Shown piece after piece: positions 33,484 to 43,700 of a stretch of DNA of 64,000 bases (its first letter is position 1; every line of letters begins with the position of its first letter). The position numbers and the translations under genes are program-made. Source of the DNA: Phycisphaerae bacterium (lineage in GTDB: Bacteria > Planctomycetota > Phycisphaerae > UBA1845); assembly GCA_029260015.1 (NCBI GenBank), contig JAJDEB010000023.1, forward strand, positions 667,457 through 731,456, written 5' to 3'. Under the pieces are notes generated by a model. The model saw only the letters and a program-made list of their open reading frames with translations, had not been told where the DNA came from and did no database searches.

Positions 33484-34401
33484 ATGAATTCTTCAAATCG
33501 TACCCATCGAACCGCCGAACACAGCGATCTGGAGTCTATTTGGACGCTGTTCAAGGACGTATTGTTCCTCGATTCTTTCAGCCCGCAACTGATCGAAGAG
33601 AAACTGTTTACGAATCCAGCCCCAAATCGGCAGACCCACGAAACGCTTCTTAGCCTCGACGGCGGACAACTCGTAGGGATTATGCAGGTTGTCCGGCGTC
33701 CCGCAGATCGCAAAGGTTGGATCGGGCTGTTCGGCGTTCGGGCCAGCGATCAGCGAATAGGCGTCGCGACTGAGCTCTTGGATCAGGCGATCGGGATCTT
33801 CCGCCGTGAGAAAATCGAAGAAGTCGAAGTGCTGGCAATTCCGGGGAATTACTTCACGCCGGGGATCGACCCGCGCTACACGCCAGCCATTTGCTTTCTG
33901 GAGAAACGGGGATTCCAACGATTCCGCGATTGCGTGAATCTGGTTGGACGACTCGACGAACCGTTCGACACGTCAGCCGACATCGAGCGGCTCGAAGCTG
34001 CTGGCCTCGAAATCCGCAGGGCGATCGCCTCCGACGGACCGCTACTGGATGCCTATTTTTTGAGGGAATTTGGCGATGACTGGCGGATGGAAGCCGGGTT
34101 GGCCCTTGCCAGCGATCCGCCCGCCCTTCACCTGGCATTAAAAAACGGAGCCGTCGTCGCGTTCAGCGCCCACTCGACACAGAACCGCGAGTGGGGATTC
34201 TTCGGGCCGATGGGAACCTCGCCGGAGACGCGCGGACTTGGAATCGGGCGGGTGCTGCTGCATCTCTGCCTCAACGATCTTCGCGATGCCGGGCACAAGT
34301 CAGCCGTCATTCCGTGGGTCGGCCCAATTCCGTTCTATTCCCATCATGCCGGCTGCACGGTGGATCGCGTTTTCTGGCGATATCGCCTTCACCTCACATA
34401 A
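33484..34401 (+). CDS. Protein with two GNAT acetyltransferase domains
   Basis: The 305-residue protein has an N-terminal GNAT fold (about 7-150, with GLFGVRASDQRIGVATELLDQA in the acetyl-CoA loop region) and a second one (about 170-300, with MGTSPETRGLGIGRVLLHLCL). RGLGIG in the second is the good R/Q-x-x-G-x-G/A match; the first reads QRIGVA. Acceptors could be amino sugars or proteins. It is transcribed away from the double glycosyltransferase gene, which supports a role in sugar modification (inference). Cytosolic, no signal peptide. Confidence 0.82.
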   Translation: MNSSNRTHRTAEHSDLESIWTLFKDVLFLDSFSPQLIEEKLFTNPAPNRQTHETLLSLDGGQLVGIMQVVRRPADRKGWIGLFGVRASDQRIGVATELLDQAIGIFRREKIEEVEVLAIPGNYFTPGIDPRYTPAICFLEKRGFQRFRDCVNLVGRLDEPFDTSADIERLEAAGLEIRRAIASDGPLLDAYFLREFGDDWRMEAGLALASDPPALHLALKNGAVVAFSAHSTQNREWGFFGPMGTSPETRGLGIGRVLLHLCLNDLRDAGHKSAVIPWVGPIPFYSHHAGCTVDRVFWRYRLHLT

Positions 34402-34572
34402 GCACCCAAAACGGATACCCGAACGATTGGGCAATAGTTCCCGATTCCCGGATTGAGATTGGGGAGTGACCTACCAGTTATCGCAACGCCCAAATTTTGA
34501 CGACAATTCTTCGATCACATAATCTCTTTATTGATAACATGTTACAGGTTTTATTCAAACCATCCTCGGCAA
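34402..34572. other. Region upstream of the sigma-54 promoter
   Basis: Nothing coding is seen. A 10-bp palindrome TAACATGTTA at 34535-34544 lies about 60 bases before the expected transcript start and 28 bases before the -24 box. It is a candidate site for an activator, though enhancer-binding proteins more often bind further upstream. Confidence 0.4.
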
Positions 34573-34588
34573 TGGCACGGGGCTTGCA
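34573..34588 (+). promoter_or_regulatory. Sigma-54 (RpoN) promoter, exact -24/-12 match
   Basis: TGGCAC at 34573-34578, a 5-base spacer and TTGCA at 34584-34588. The invariant GG (34574-34575) and GC (34586-34587) are separated by exactly 10 bases, as sigma-54 requires. Transcription would begin near 34599. It faces no ORF but a hairpin-rich stretch ending in a terminator. Confidence 0.8.
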
Positions 34589-34598
34589 CATTCTCCTA

Positions 34599-34981
34599 TC
34601 GCTGGCGTTGGGGAACGCTGGTTGTTGATGGGGTTCGGAGTGAACTACTCCGAAAATGGCCTTGGGGAAGTGATGGGGCTGCGATGGGGCAGCCGAGTTG
34701 TGACATTAGAAAATTGTGCGGAAGCGTGACGTTGGGGGCGCTTCAAACCTGAGGAGGGACAGAGAGAAGCTTCGGGGATCAGACGTGAGAGCCGGAAAGT
34801 GAGCAGAACTTAGTCCTCCAAATTGGAATAGTCGGAAACCGCAAGGAACGTTTTGATTTTGCAGCAACCGAGCAAGAGAGAGCATTAGCAGTTCAGTCAA
34901 GAAACAGCAGAAGTGCAAACGAGCCGCCTTTGCCGCGGCCGACCTGTCCTGGGTGGACAAGTCGGTCGCGGCCCTTTTTTT
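34599..34981 (+). ncRNA. Candidate structured non-coding RNA under sigma-54 control, about 380 nt
   Basis: Between the sigma-54 promoter and the terminator at 34932-34981 lie, in order: a GCGTT/AACGC hairpin with a GGGG loop (34605-34618), a perfect 8-bp hairpin TTCGGAGT/ACTCCGAA (34634-34654), GGCTGC/GCAGCC (34677-34694) and GAAGCG/CGCTTC (34721-34744), then a purine-rich part with GAGGAGGGAC (34751-34760) that could pair with GTCCTCC (34813-34819). The only overlapping ORF (34531-34752) starts upstream of the promoter and has no domain. The next real gene starts at 35084, after the terminator, so this is not simply its leader. I do not recognise tmRNA, RNase P, 6S or SRP signatures. Exact ends are inferred. 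Confidence 0.62.
34932..34981 (+). terminator. Strong intrinsic terminator of the candidate RNA
   Basis: An 18-bp stem, 34932-34949 against 34955-34972, with one G-U pair and one mismatch, closes a 5-base loop and is followed after two Cs by seven Ts (34975-34981). Confidence 0.88.
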
Positions 34982-35083
34982 GCGCGGACCACGCCAAAAC
35001 CAATCAGTGGATTGAAGTGCCCGGGAGCGAATGTGTGCTATTGTGTGACTAGTGCATTGAAGCACCACAAGGAACGCGTACGC

Positions 35084-35953
35084 ATGGGTTACTGGATTCG
35101 CATTCACAATTGGCCACGTTGGAAACGCTTCATTCTTAAATCGCTGATCCTGGCGCTAACCGTCGTGGCTGTCTGCTTCCCTCACCCGGTGTTGCTCGCT
35201 CGGCATATTGGTCATTGGAGCGACCCCAATGCAATGATTGCCCCAGAGTCGTCAGCACTTGATCCGCTCGTCGACGAATTGATGAGCACGCTGCCCGCAA
35301 ACGCAAACCGTGAAACCCATCCCAAAGAAATCCTCCGAGCCGTCGAACTTCTCGTTTACAAAAAACTGCCCTACGCGTTCGACTGGGACACATGGGGGAT
35401 GGCCGACTACATGCCGACGGCTAACGAAGCGCTTCAAATGGGGCGCGAAGATTGTGATGGCCGAGCCGTCGTCGGCGCAAGTTTGCTGAAACGCATAGGC
35501 TTTGAATCGCAACTCAAGACGGACGGTGCGCACGTTTGGGTCACGACACCTCAGGGCGATACCATGGGACCGGGCCAGGTCAGCATGATTGAAACGACAC
35601 CCACCGGCGTCAAAGTCAACACACGCTGGTTCTGGACCATGCCTCGGATATTGGCTGTGAACGCTGCGCTGTTTCCGCTGATTCGCGAGTTGATCATCGC
35701 AGGCGTTCTATGGATATTGATCCTCCACCCATCGATGCGACGACGTTGGATGTTGGTCGTCGGCACGCTTATGTTTGCGGGACTGTTTCTGCTTCGATCG
35801 GGCGGGAATCTTTATCGCGGTGAATCAATGTTGCTGGTTTGGTGCGGGATTATGGCACTGACTGCTGGCCTAATTTGCAGTCGATTGGGCCGACGAAACC
35901 GGGACAATCCAGATTCCGACGCAGAAGATCAAGAATTCACCGGTAACGCATGA
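35084..35953 (+). CDS. Membrane-bound transglutaminase-like cysteine peptidase family protein
   Basis: The ATG at 35084 has AAGGAA (35069-35074) ahead of it; the frame is open for 57 codons further up, but that part runs through the terminator and is not coding. The 289-residue product has an N-terminal TM segment (SLILALTVVAVCFPHPVLL), a transglutaminase-like domain with Cys124 in REDCDGRA and His150 in DGAHVWV, and two or three TM segments at the C-terminus (LIIAGVLWILILHP, LVVGTLMFAGLFLL, LLVWCGIMALTAGLI). The domain would face the periplasm. Members cleave or crosslink peptides; substrate unknown. Confidence 0.83.
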   Translation: MGYWIRIHNWPRWKRFILKSLILALTVVAVCFPHPVLLARHIGHWSDPNAMIAPESSALDPLVDELMSTLPANANRETHPKEILRAVELLVYKKLPYAFDWDTWGMADYMPTANEALQMGREDCDGRAVVGASLLKRIGFESQLKTDGAHVWVTTPQGDTMGPGQVSMIETTPTGVKVNTRWFWTMPRILAVNAALFPLIRELIIAGVLWILILHPSMRRRWMLVVGTLMFAGLFLLRSGGNLYRGESMLLVWCGIMALTAGLICSRLGRRNRDNPDSDAEDQEFTGNA

Positions 35954-36032
35954 CATTCTTGCAGTCGACGGACGAATCGTGGAAACTCCGAAGGGTGTAG
36001 AATTGAAAGGGTTACAACGCGTGGTCGTAAGC

Positions 36033-36105
36033 GTGCCACTGCTCTGTGAGCAGTGTTGTTGTCTTGAGCCATAGTTGAACCGCGCTGCTCACAGAGCAGT
36101 GGCAC
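36033..36105. repeat. REP-like inverted repeat, 21-bp perfect arms
   Basis: The arms 36033-36053 and 36085-36105 are exact reverse complements around a 31-base loop. Each arm also contains its own palindrome, CTGCTC-TGT-GAGCAG, so both a long hairpin and two small ones can form. It sits between the transglutaminase-like gene and upp. The form recalls REP/BIME elements spread by RAYT transposases, but only one is present here. Confidence 0.8.
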
Positions 36106-36145
36106 TTTAGGTTTACGCATTCGTTTGTCCAAATTGGAAATCGTC

Positions 36146-36781
36146 ATGACCAACCATCCGCAAGTGCACCTGGTTTCACATCCCGTCATTCAACAGCGCC
36201 TGACGCTGGCCCGCGACAAGAATACCAAGGTCGAACAGTTCCGAACGCTGCTGTCACAGATTGCCAGCCTGATGGCGTTTGAACTCACCCGCGACTATCC
36301 AACGATCGATGTCGAAGTGGAAACACCACTCGGACCGTGTCGCGGAAAGAAACTCGCGGTCGAGTTGACGCTGGTTCCGATTCTGCGAGCTGGCTTGGGT
36401 ATGACGGATGGAATCTTGCAACTCATTCCTGAAGCCCGGGTCGGGCATCTGGGCCTGTATCGAGACGAGAAAACTCTAAAGCCGGTGGCTTATTACAACA
36501 AGCTGCCACCGGACATTGCCAAGACCGATGTCATCGTCATCGACCCGATGCTTGCAACCGGTGGGTCGCTCAATGCGGCTATCGACACCATCAAGCAAGC
36601 CGGCGCGCAGAGCATCAAGATTCTCTGTCTGGTTGCGAGCCCCGACGGAATCGAAGTCGTCACCAAAGCACACAACGACGTAACGATCTACACCGCCGCC
36701 ATCGACGAAAGATTGGACGATCGCGGTTACATCGTCCCTGGACTTGGCGACGCTGGCGACCGAATTTTCGGAACAGCGTAG
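36146..36781 (+). CDS. upp: Uracil phosphoribosyltransferase
   Basis: The 211-residue enzyme makes UMP from uracil and PRPP in pyrimidine salvage. It begins MTNHPQVHLVSHPVIQQRLT, typical of Upp, and contains LVPILRAGLGM, the PRPP-binding loop VIVIDPMLATGGSLNAAI and the C-terminal uracil-binding region IVPGLGDAGDRIFGT. The start at 36146 has GGAAA before it; an in-frame start 7 codons up is less like the family. Length matches the family (about 208). It stands alone after the REP-like repeat. Confidence 0.96.
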   Translation: MTNHPQVHLVSHPVIQQRLTLARDKNTKVEQFRTLLSQIASLMAFELTRDYPTIDVEVETPLGPCRGKKLAVELTLVPILRAGLGMTDGILQLIPEARVGHLGLYRDEKTLKPVAYYNKLPPDIAKTDVIVIDPMLATGGSLNAAIDTIKQAGAQSIKILCLVASPDGIEVVTKAHNDVTIYTAAIDERLDDRGYIVPGLGDAGDRIFGTA

Positions 36782-36854
36782 CAATCCGTTCACACCTCGG
36801 TGATGCCCTATGATCAAGATCCAGAATTCAAATTGTTGGATCACGAATGGGCCA

Positions 36855-38495
36855 ATGACTCCGAAGGCAGCCGCCCTATTGCTATTGATGTTCGCTTCCA
36901 CTTGTCTCGCACAATCGCCGGACTGCAACGGTGATGGTATTCCAGAAATCTGCGATGGCGTACCGCGCGAGTCGTTCGCGCTAGATCTGCGCGATAGCCA
37001 CAATGCCGGCGCCGAAGTCTCCACCCCAATTGAATTCGCCACCAGTGACTATGCCATCGAATTCCGGATGATGGTCACGGAACTCGGAACCATTCAAGGC
37101 CCGTTTGCCTTCTCCGGAGTAGGCAGCAAATTGCCAAGGGTGCAGGTAATTGTGCAAGCGGACGGCCAGTTGCGTTTTCTGCACCGCACCTTGCCTGCTG
37201 GCTCTGGCGGCACCAGTGTCTACTCGAACGATCGCATACCATTGAACCAGTGGGTGCGCGTGGTGGCGATGCGCCGCGGTGTCGAACTCTTGCTGTACCT
37301 GGACGGTGTGCTTCAAGGCCGAGAGCTTGACCCAACGGTGTTCACGGTGCCTCTACAACTGACGCTTGGACGACGCCCGGACATCGACACCGGCAAACTG
37401 CGCGGCTACCTCGACAATTTTCGCGTGTGGAACAGGTCGCTTAGTTCTGACGAGATTGAGAGTACCGAGAACGAGCTACTTTGTGGCGACGAACTGGGGC
37501 TCGTCGCCTGTTGGCGATTTGATGAAGGCGCCGGCAAAATCGCAACCGATCTTGTAAATGGCTTGCAGGCAACTTTAGTGAACAACGCTACTTGGCACAA
37601 ACTCCCACATGAAGTATCAGCAGATTGCGACGCCAATGACCAATCTGATTTCTGCGAAATAACTCTGGGTACCAGCTCCGATTGCAACGGGAATTTTATT
37701 CCCGATTCCTGCGACCTGAACTCGCAACCCAACAGCGACTGCGATACCAACGGTGTACTCGATGCTTGCGAGTCAGAGAACTTTGTACTGAATATGCGAG
37801 GCGTCCATTCCGGCGCGATCGTCACCAAACCGCTCGACTTCGCTCGCAGTGACTATACGATCGAAGTTCAAATATTTGTTGATGCATTTGACAAGACGCA
37901 ATCGCCATTTATGTTCTTCGGCGTCGGTGGCACCCGACCAGGCGTGCAACTCTACGTTCAACGCGGAGGGCAACTACGCTATTTGGATCGTTCTAACGTC
38001 GGTAGTCGCGGCGGAAGCGACATCATATCCAGTCAGATCATACCACGCTCCAAATGGATTCACGTCGCTACAGTGAAGCAGGGCACCGAACTACTGCTGT
38101 ACCTTGACGGAGCGTTGCTGGGCAAAGTTCCAGACCATACACGGTTCACCCGCCCACTGGAGTTAAGCATAGGCCGCCGCGTTGACACATCACTCGGAAG
38201 CATGAGTGGCTGCATCGATGAACTGCGGGTTTGGACGAAAGCAAGAACACGCGACGAAATACTAGCCACCAAGGACAACGCCCTCTGCGGCAACGAAAGC
38301 GGCTTACATGCCTACTGGAGCTTCAACGAAGGTCAAGGTCGCAAAGCGTTCGACCTCGTCAATCACCTGCCCGCAATCCTCGTCGATGGTGCGACATGGA
38401 TCAGCAAGAACAAGGTCCAACCAAGTGAAGGTACGCGCTACCGAGACATGTCACCAAAAAAAGTTAAACGCCGAACGTCGTTCGATTCTTACTGA
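36855..38495 (+). CDS. Secreted protein with two LamG-type jelly-roll domains
   Basis: The ATG at 36855 begins a good signal peptide (AAALLLLMFASTCLA); an ATG 45 bases upstream is possible but gives an unusual N-region. About 546 residues. A short DCNGDGIPEICD repeat is followed by LamG domain 1 (about 45-235, with LLLYLDGVLQGRELD and DNFRVWNRSLSSDEI), a set of Ca-type repeats (DCDANDQSDFCE, DCNGNFIPDSCD, DCDTNGVLDACE), then LamG domain 2 (about 305-510, DELRVWTKARTRDEI). LamG domains bind glycans or proteins. The C-terminus is basic and has no dockerin or anchor. The two LamG units are clear duplicates. It opens a cluster of related secreted proteins up to 48.5 kb. Confidence 0.85.
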   Translation: MTPKAAALLLLMFASTCLAQSPDCNGDGIPEICDGVPRESFALDLRDSHNAGAEVSTPIEFATSDYAIEFRMMVTELGTIQGPFAFSGVGSKLPRVQVIVQADGQLRFLHRTLPAGSGGTSVYSNDRIPLNQWVRVVAMRRGVELLLYLDGVLQGRELDPTVFTVPLQLTLGRRPDIDTGKLRGYLDNFRVWNRSLSSDEIESTENELLCGDELGLVACWRFDEGAGKIATDLVNGLQATLVNNATWHKLPHEVSADCDANDQSDFCEITLGTSSDCNGNFIPDSCDLNSQPNSDCDTNGVLDACESENFVLNMRGVHSGAIVTKPLDFARSDYTIEVQIFVDAFDKTQSPFMFFGVGGTRPGVQLYVQRGGQLRYLDRSNVGSRGGSDIISSQIIPRSKWIHVATVKQGTELLLYLDGALLGKVPDHTRFTRPLELSIGRRVDTSLGSMSGCIDELRVWTKARTRDEILATKDNALCGNESGLHAYWSFNEGQGRKAFDLVNHLPAILVDGATWISKNKVQPSEGTRYRDMSPKKVKRRTSFDSY

Positions 38496-38642
38496 CGCTA
38501 ATCCAGTAATTGTACGTCCACGCTCGCTAAACAATGGTCGAAATCTACAACCGTAAATCGCGCCGTTGAATTGGCGCCCAGAGTCTTGATAACATGCATG
38601 CCGAAATGATCTTAGCGCTACGTTCAAAATCAAGGCGATCCT

Positions 38643-40577
38643 ATGATAAACCGCTTTTCCTCAAAGACTCAAGAATGCGTGTACATCCGACGAATAACTT
38701 GCCTGCTCCTCTTGCTCCATGCGTTTTGCGGTCTCCAAATCTCAGCCAAAGCCGGTGCCGAAGACTGCAACTCCAACGGAATCGAGAACGCGACAGAGAT
38801 AGCAGCCGGTACCAGCGCAGACTGCGACTCCAATGGCCTACTCAATGTGTGTGAATACGTGCTATTCGTTGACGACAGCGCAACCAACGGCCTGAACAAT
38901 GGAACATCATGGGGCAACGCCTTCATACACCTTCAAGACGCCCTAGCAACTGCCGACTCCGATTGCACGATCAGTCAAATCTGGGTCGCAGCTGGCATAT
39001 ACAAACCGGACCAGGGCGGTGGCCAGACAAGGGGCGATCGCAATGCAACGTTTCACCTGCAGAACAACTTGGCGATATACGGTGGCTTTTCGGGTACTGA
39101 AGAGAGCTTGCTGCAACGTGATCTTGGCAGCAATGGGACGACACTCAGTGGCGACCTACTAGGCGACGACATGCCAGATTTTCACAATTATTGCGAGAAT
39201 AGTCTTCATGTCGTATCAGCCTCAGCAGTGAACTCGTCTGCCAGAATTGACGGCTTGACTATCGTTGGTGGAAACGCAGATGAGGTTCCATTAAATGATT
39301 CCGGGAGTGGCATGATCAATGATCTTGCTGATCCCGTTGTGATCGATTGCGATTTCCGGGCCAACCTTGGAATGTCAGGGGTCGCAATGGCCAACTATGG
39401 TAGCAGTCCCGTATTGAGTCGCTGCACGTTTGAAGGAAACAAAGCCATCGTGTCTGGTTTGGCCATGTACAATGTCGACCAAAGCAATCCGATGATCACT
39501 GATTGCGTTTTTGCGACAAATATTGCATTGCAATTGTCCGCAGAGCCAGCCAACGCAGGGGGCATTCACAATTCAAACAGTCATCCGTCAATTTCGAATT
39601 GCGTTTTTACCCACAGTGGTCCCATCAGTGGCTATCTAGTATACGGCGTGCTGAACGACTCGAGCAGCCCGAGCATTGTGGATTCTGACTTCGTCAACAA
39701 TAGTATTGGAATTGAGAATACTTTTGAATCAGGCCCAACAATAGAGAGATGCCGATTCGTCAGAAATAGGAAAAACGGAATACGCACAGGCGGCAGCGCT
39801 ACACTAGTACTGTATTCTGAGTTCATCGCAAATTCCGGCAGTGGAATCTTCAATGGCGGTGGTCAACCTGTGATAGCCAACTGCACGTTCAACGGAAACG
39901 GCGGACAGAGCTTCAACATCGGCGGAATCTCAAACTCACAGAGTGACGCAATCATCTCCAACTGTACGTTTTCTGGCAGCATCAATGATTTCAGTAACAC
40001 GCCGGGCCCTGCAATCCTTTGCGTATTCAATAGCAATCCGCAGATTTCCAACTGTGTTCTGTGGGATAATGGGGCGGCACCAATTTCTGCTCTTCTTAGC
40101 TCCGATCCTGTTGTCAATCACAGCGTAGTCCAAGGCGGTTGGGCCGGTGCCGGAGGACTAGGCATCATTGACGCCGATCCACTTTACGTCGATTCTACCG
40201 GGCCTGATGGCATCGCCGGAAACGAAGACGATGACTTGCGCCTTCTTCCAAGATCACCGGCCATAGACGCTGGGGACAACTCCGCTGTCCCAGTCGGCGT
40301 GTTGACCGACCTTGACGGGCATGCTCGATTCGTGGACGACGTGTTGACGACGGATTCGGGCGCGGGCATTGCGCCGATTGTGGATATCGGCGCGTATGAA
40401 TTCGTACTCGGCGATTGCGACGCGGATGGCGATGCAGATCTTGATGACCTTGCGATATTAGCCGGCTGTCTGACAAACCCGGGCGACGCGTTGGGGGTCG
40501 GCTGCGCTTGCCTCGATCTTGACTCAGACTTCGATGTCGATCTTCGCGATTTCGCACGCTTTCAATTCGCCTTCTGA
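38643..40577 (+). CDS. Secreted right-handed beta-helix protein with dockerin-like C-terminus
   Basis: This is a 644-residue protein with a signal peptide in the first 40 residues, DCNSNGIENATEI and DCDSNGLLNVCE repeats, and a module LFVDDSATNGLNNGTSWGNA...IWVAAGIYKPDQGG that opens beta-helix proteins of this type. Many short repeats follow, each with NCxF and a G-x-x-N step (polymorphic outer-membrane-protein style helix, about 170-520). A closing SPAIDAGDN block precedes the dockerin-like end (588-644): DCDADGDADLDD and DLDSDFDVDLRD calcium loops with a Cys-rich insert between. Dockerins dock to cohesins, but none is in the window. The role may be adhesion or glycan binding. Confidence 0.86.
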   Translation: MINRFSSKTQECVYIRRITCLLLLLHAFCGLQISAKAGAEDCNSNGIENATEIAAGTSADCDSNGLLNVCEYVLFVDDSATNGLNNGTSWGNAFIHLQDALATADSDCTISQIWVAAGIYKPDQGGGQTRGDRNATFHLQNNLAIYGGFSGTEESLLQRDLGSNGTTLSGDLLGDDMPDFHNYCENSLHVVSASAVNSSARIDGLTIVGGNADEVPLNDSGSGMINDLADPVVIDCDFRANLGMSGVAMANYGSSPVLSRCTFEGNKAIVSGLAMYNVDQSNPMITDCVFATNIALQLSAEPANAGGIHNSNSHPSISNCVFTHSGPISGYLVYGVLNDSSSPSIVDSDFVNNSIGIENTFESGPTIERCRFVRNRKNGIRTGGSATLVLYSEFIANSGSGIFNGGGQPVIANCTFNGNGGQSFNIGGISNSQSDAIISNCTFSGSINDFSNTPGPAILCVFNSNPQISNCVLWDNGAAPISALLSSDPVVNHSVVQGGWAGAGGLGIIDADPLYVDSTGPDGIAGNEDDDLRLLPRSPAIDAGDNSAVPVGVLTDLDGHARFVDDVLTTDSGAGIAPIVDIGAYEFVLGDCDADGDADLDDLAILAGCLTNPGDALGVGCACLDLDSDFDVDLRDFARFQFAF

Positions 40578-40727
40578 CCGGCTACTTATCTTCGCATTGA
40601 GCCGACGGCGTCGCGTGTTGATTCAATCAGCACTCGACGCCTGTCGCTTTCATTGCGACCCATCGTGTGACTTGGCTACAATAAGCCCCTTTCGCGAGAA
40701 CCGACTCATCGGCATTGGGAGTTGCTT

Positions 40728-43700
40728 ATGTATTATTCAGTCAGCGTAGGGCTGAATCATGTTCGCCATCAACTGCGACCGTCACCACTTGCCATGGCGA
40801 CAGTGGTATTCGTCTTGCTCGCCATAGCCGGTTCAGCGCTTGCCGCGGATTGCAATGGAAATGGCGTAACCGACAGGCTCGACATCATCAGTAATCCAGA
40901 CCTCGACTGTAATGACAACGGCATTCTCGACGCGTGCGAGTTTTCCGTGAGTTTGCCACTGGGAAGCCTCAAAGCACTGAAACCAGAATCTAATGATCAA
41001 TTTGCGTTTGACGTCGCTTTGGACGGCACCATCGGAGTAATTGGTGCACAGCTTAAAACGACAGCAAGAGCAACGGCTAGTGGAGCCGCATATGTTGTCC
41101 AAGAAATCGATGGTATCTGGCAGCACCTCGCCCAACTAACCGCATCCGACGCTGCCCCAAATGATCGTTTCGGATACAGCGTTTCGATCAGTGGAAGTAC
41201 TATCGTCGTCGGCGCAGTTCGAGACGACGACAACGGAATAGATAGCGGGGCGGCGTATATCTTCAATTCATCGGGTGGTGAATGGGCACAAGTCGCGAAA
41301 CTGAAAGCAGACGACGGTGTTGGCGACGATTTCTTTGGCACGAGTGTTGCCATCAGTGGCGACACCATTCTGATTGGCGCTCACGGCGATGATGACGATG
41401 GATCACGCAGCGGCTCGGTTTACGTGTTCCGCAAGATTGGCGAAATGTGGCAACAGGTCGCGAAACTGACGCCCGACGATGCGGCCACATACTTACTTTT
41501 TGGTCGCAACTTGGCGCTAAGCGGCAATACGGCAGTCATAGGTGCCTATGGTGGAACGAAACGCGGCGTCAAAGAAGGTGGCACGGCGTACGTTTTCCGT
41601 GAGATCGAGGGCGAATGGCAGCAACAGGCCAAACTGACGGCAAGCGACAACGCGCCGCTTGACCGATTTGGCTTCGGCGTTGCGATTGACGGCGACACAA
41701 TTGTGGTCGGAGCTCACCTCGATGATGCAGGCGCAATTGACAGCGGCTCTGCGTACATTTTCCGCGAAATCGCAGGTGTCTGGCAGCAAATAGCAAAGCT
41801 CAAAGCCGATGATCCGTCAGCGAGCGCAATGTTTGGAGTCAGCGTGGCTATCCGCAATGGAACTGTCGTCTTGGGGGCAAGCGGCGATAGTGAAAGTAGT
41901 ATCGAAGGGGGAGCAGTATACATTTCTCGTGAGTTGGGTGGCGTTTGGCAGAGACCGATCAAGGTTGTTTCCGCTGAATCCGCAGACCATGATCGATTGG
42001 GAACGAGTGTCACACTCAACAACCACACCATGATCATCGGCGCGCCCTGCATCAGAAACAACGCAGCAGGCAACGGCTCAGCGTTTTTCTTCTCGCTCGG
42101 AATCCCAGACTGCACCAACAACGGCGTTCTCGACGCGTGCGACATTGCGTCAGGAATCGCAAGTGACTGTAACCTTAACGGCGTTCCGGATTCGTGTGAG
42201 CCTTATGGAAAGAACAGCCAGACCTGCTCACACTTGGACGACACATGCGTAACAGGCATTTGTAATCTTGCTACTGCGACCTGTGGAACCCTCCCGACGA
42301 ACGAAGGTGGTTGCTGCGACGACCACGACGCGTGTTCACCCGTTGACATCTGCGTCGCTGGAGCCTGCGTCGCCAATCGATTAAACTGCGGATCTAATGC
42401 CCTTCCGCATGAATGCGCAACGAAACTTTACGTAGACGACAGCGCCACCAACGGACTCAATGACGGGTCATCCTGGATCAATGCCTTCGTTCACCTTCAA
42501 GATGCGCTGGATGAGGCAGTGCCACACTGTGGCATCACCGAAATTTGGGTCGCAGCCGGAACATATCGACCCGACAAGGGAGCTTTGCATACACCGGAAG
42601 ACCGAACCGCCACGTTTCAACTCATCAACGGGCTCTCGCTATATGGGGGTTTCGCCGGTTCCGAAACCACGGTTGACGAGCGCAACATCGAAAGCAACCG
42701 GACCATCTTAAGTGGCGACCTTCTGGGCAATGATGTATGGGTCCGGTGCACAGAGACGAGCCCCGACTGCGATATCGTTGGCGGAAATTGCTCGCTGGGG
42801 CGCTGCAACAACGACGCGTTTCATAAGGACAACAGTCTTTCAGTACTCACGGGATCAGGAACCGATTCAACGGCTAAGGTCGACGGGTTTGTCATATCCA
42901 ATGGTTCTGCGTCTGGCCCGGAAGCATCGAACCAAGGCGGAGGCATGACCAATATCGACGCAAGTCCGGTCGTCTCAAACTGCACATTCCGCAACAACAC
43001 ATCGGACCGCAACGGTGGGGCGATATTGAATGACTTTGCGAACCCAACGATCACTGGTTGCAAGTTCTATGGGAACTACGCTGACGGTTACGGCGGAGCG
43101 ATACACAACGTCAATGAAAGTAGTCCGTTCATTTCCAACTCTGTATTCAGCGCGAACAGCTACGTCGCTGTATTCAATCAGTCCAGCAGTCCGTCATACA
43201 CTGATTGTCGATTTGAAGGCGGGAGCGCTGACAACGAAGCGAAAATCCGCAACGAATTGAGCTACGTTCATATCAAAGGTTGCGTCTTCGAGAATATTAA
43301 CGGTCAATTGGGAGCGGGTATTTTCAATCATGATAGTGTACTGATCGTTGATCAATGTGAGTTCACCGCAAACCGCGCGATCCGAGGTGGGGCGATTCAT
43401 ATTGATGGTGGCGAAGTGAGTGTGACAGCCAGCACGTTCAAGGGCAATGTCGCCCAAATTAGCGGAGGTGGCATTTATATTGCAACGGGCAACTGCCTCA
43501 TCGACGGATGCGAGTTTTTCGAAAATGTAGCAAGCCTGCTTGATGGAGGTGCTGTGTACAGAGTCTCGAACTTGCTGCACGATGAACTTAGAATTCGCAA
43601 CTGCACATTCACCAGAAACTCTGCGTTTGAAGATGGCGGTGCCGTTGGTACCAATCGCCGCTCAATAGTATCCGAACCTGCGTCCAACAGGAAACACACT

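Noticed and set aside
34531..34752. Plus-strand ORF over the candidate RNA
   Set aside because: Its start lies upstream of the sigma-54 promoter, no ribosome site is present and the translation has no recognisable domain.
34913..35083. N-terminal extension of the transglutaminase-like frame
   Set aside because: It runs through the terminator stem; a ribosome site supports the ATG at 35084.
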